Assembly: GCA_964407285.1 (NCBI GenBank)
Contig: CAYOVG010000064.1
Location: 1-23,066, forward strand
Source of the DNA: CAYOVG01 sp964407285
Lineage (GTDB): Bacteria > Desulfobacterota > Syntrophobacteria > Syntrophobacterales > Syntrophobacteraceae
DNA: 23,066 bases
Reading direction: 5' to 3'
Part shown: positions 21,738-23,066 of the stretch, one piece after another
How positions within the stretch are numbered: the first letter of the stretch is position 1
Layout: every line of letters starts with the position of its first letter
The notes under the pieces: model-generated
Told to the model about the DNA's origin: nothing
Seen by the model: the letters and a program-made list of their open reading frames with translations, nothing else
Databases searched by the model: none
Translations under genes and position numbers: made by a program

Positions 21738-22970
21738 TCAGGGTATGAGAGGCATGGGATATTCCGCTCCGTAGACCACTTCCCTGCCGCGTATGACGCC
21801 ATTGAGGCATGCGGAAGGTTTCACCACGGGAGCCCCCCACGTCTCTTCACCGCCCATGGTCCATGTACCGGTAAAGTCGCGCACCGTTCCTCCCCGAACT
21901 TTTTCCATGACCTTGTCCGGGTCGAGAGTTCCGGCCTGCTGGTAGAAGTCCAGCAATATTCTGAGATGATTGATGCCCCAATCGAATCCGCCGAGGTACG
22001 TCATAGGTTTGCCGTACTGCTGAGCAAACCGGTCGCTTATACGAACGGCCATTTTCAGCAGCTCCGGCTCCACCTGGGACTTCTTGATGGCCCAGGGAGC
22101 CGGCCAGTTGAAGGATACGCCTTGCGCATTCTCATAACCGGCCATGTTGATGAACTCGTCCAGATCGGTGGCGGTACCCGCGTTGAAGAATTTGAGGTCC
22201 ATGCCCAGTTCATGGGATTGCTTGACGAGAAGCGCATAGTCGCCGGGACCGAAGAACGTGAAGATCGCGTCCACACCCGCTTCCTTGAATTTGGTCAGCG
22301 ACGTCGTGAAGTCCATTTCACCCATCTCGTGGTAATCTTGAAAAATCTCGACGCCTTTCTCAGTGAATACGGATCCGGGCTCACGCATCTTCTTGGTTAT
22401 GAGGTCCGCCTGGATCTTTTGCCAGGTGTACACGAAGAAGCCGACTTTCTGGGTGTCGGGCCACATCTCCATGGCGGCGTAATGCCCGTATAAAGGAGCG
22501 CCCCACTCGTCGTTGGCCCCTATGAAGTAACGGTGGTATTTCAAGTCAAAACCCTGCTTCATCTAGCCTACAAAAAGGATCCTGGCGGGTGTCAATACGG
22601 CTCCGATGGGGGGCGTCACCGAAAAACAGCCCACATTGGCCACGGCTCCCTTCTGTATGAGTTCCTGAGCGGCTACGGGTCCTCTTTTGGGATCGCCCGC
22701 GTCGTCCACGAAGACCATTTCTATTTTATAGGTTTCATCGCCTATCCGCACGCCTCCGTCTTCGTTCAGGAGGTCGGCGTATATCTGTATTCCGGGCTGA
22801 AGCGCTTTTCCATACAGCCCCCAAGGTCCGGTAAACGGCATGATGGAACCGATTTTAAGGGTTTTCATCGGCTTGGGTTGCTCCGCTGCGGAGGCGGCGG
22901 CCGCCGGGCCGAGCATCACGCCGACAAGCACACACACCATGGCCATCCTCGCATACCTGCTTGCTTTCAT
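21738..22970 (-). pseudogene. livK: Branched-chain amino acid-type binding protein LivK, interrupted by an in-frame TAG
   Basis: The start ATG 22970 has AAAGGAGGAG eight bases upstream and begins a signal peptide (MKASRYARMAMVCVLVGVML, then an Ala-rich cleavage region). Residues 36-135 match lobe 1 of a periplasmic ligand-binding protein (KIGSIMPFTGPWGLYGKA). Codon 136 is TAG (22565-22563). The next 274 codons continue in the same frame, with no shift, through the second lobe (YLGGFDWGINHLRILLDF). With the stop read through, the total of about 410 residues is the expected family length. The downstream part starts with ATG but lacks a signal peptide and a good ribosome site, so it is unlikely to work alone. 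A nonsense mutation, a sequencing error or read-through are all possible. Confidence 0.8.
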
Positions 22971-23018
22971 ACCGCTTTCTCCTCCTTTGCCCTTCGTGTT
23001 GGTTGGTTGCCTCGTGAT

Positions 23019-23034
23019 CAGGCCGTCCAAAAAC
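23019..23034 (-). repeat. Possible relic of the dispersed-repeat end
   Basis: CAGGCCGTCCAAAAAC resembles the terminal motif CAGGCCGTTGAAAAAC found (reversed) at 7977-7992, with two mismatches. It lies upstream of livK near the window end. The similarity is short and could be chance. Confidence 0.3.
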
Positions 23035-23066
23035 AAGATTTGCGGCCGCGCCCGCGGCACGGCGCT

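Noticed and set aside
22563..22565. Pyrrolysine insertion at the livK TAG
   Set aside because: No pyl genes are in the window, and known pyrrolysine proteins are methylamine methyltransferases. Mutation or sequence error is the simpler view, so it is kept only as an alternative to test.

Overview
The window is high-GC bacterial DNA, and its gene set points to a strictly anaerobic member of the Desulfobacterota (former Deltaproteobacteria; a Syntrophobacter-like sulfate reducer or syntroph). The evidence is a ferredoxin-dependent 2-oxoacid oxidoreductase, a HdrABC module with an HdrA-MvhD fusion, ORP-like NifX/DUF5320 genes under sigma-54 control, an exosortase H locus, and a dispersed intergenic repeat of a kind I remember from that group. 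Two runs of exactly 100 N (4584-4683 and 15670-15769) are scaffold gaps, so nothing can be said about the true sequence or length there.

Layout. (1) 1-3047, minus strand: a predicted surface protein with two DUF11 repeats and an IPTL-CTERM-like sorting tail, then an intrinsic terminator, exosortase H (xrtH), and a membrane protein ending in a SEC-C zinc motif. (2) 3124-4458, minus: the ribosome-assembly GTPase der, then gap 1 with possible gene ends on both flanks. (3) 4771-14060, plus: one long transcription unit, promoter - korDABC - intergenic repeat - hdrA(mvhD)-hdrC-hdrB - sucC-sucD - terminator. (4) 17925-14134, minus: a promoter, a PAS/AAA+/Fis sigma-54 activator, a perfect palindrome (probable activator site), a near-consensus -24/-12 promoter, then a NifX-like protein fused in frame to a Gly/Gln/Arg-rich zinc-ribbon protein, a DUF5320 protein, a second NifX-like protein and a 59-residue protein. 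(5) 22970-18077, minus: a livKHMGF branched-chain amino acid type ABC importer whose livK has an in-frame amber codon and whose livM has an AT-rich 5' half.

How the parts work together. KorABCD should oxidise 2-oxoglutarate (or a related 2-oxoacid) to an acyl-CoA and reduce ferredoxin. SucCD would conserve the thioester as ATP or GTP. HdrABC-MvhD would link ferredoxin to thiol/disulfide and other carriers, probably by flavin-based electron bifurcation or confurcation. Having all three in one unit suggests a dedicated energy-conserving branch of the oxidative TCA pathway. Region 4 resembles the sigma-54-controlled orange-protein (ORP) clusters of Desulfovibrio, but no MinD/Mrp-type ATPase is visible here. 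It is the most unusual regulatory unit in the window, because activator, candidate enhancer, sigma-54 promoter and target genes are all visible together.
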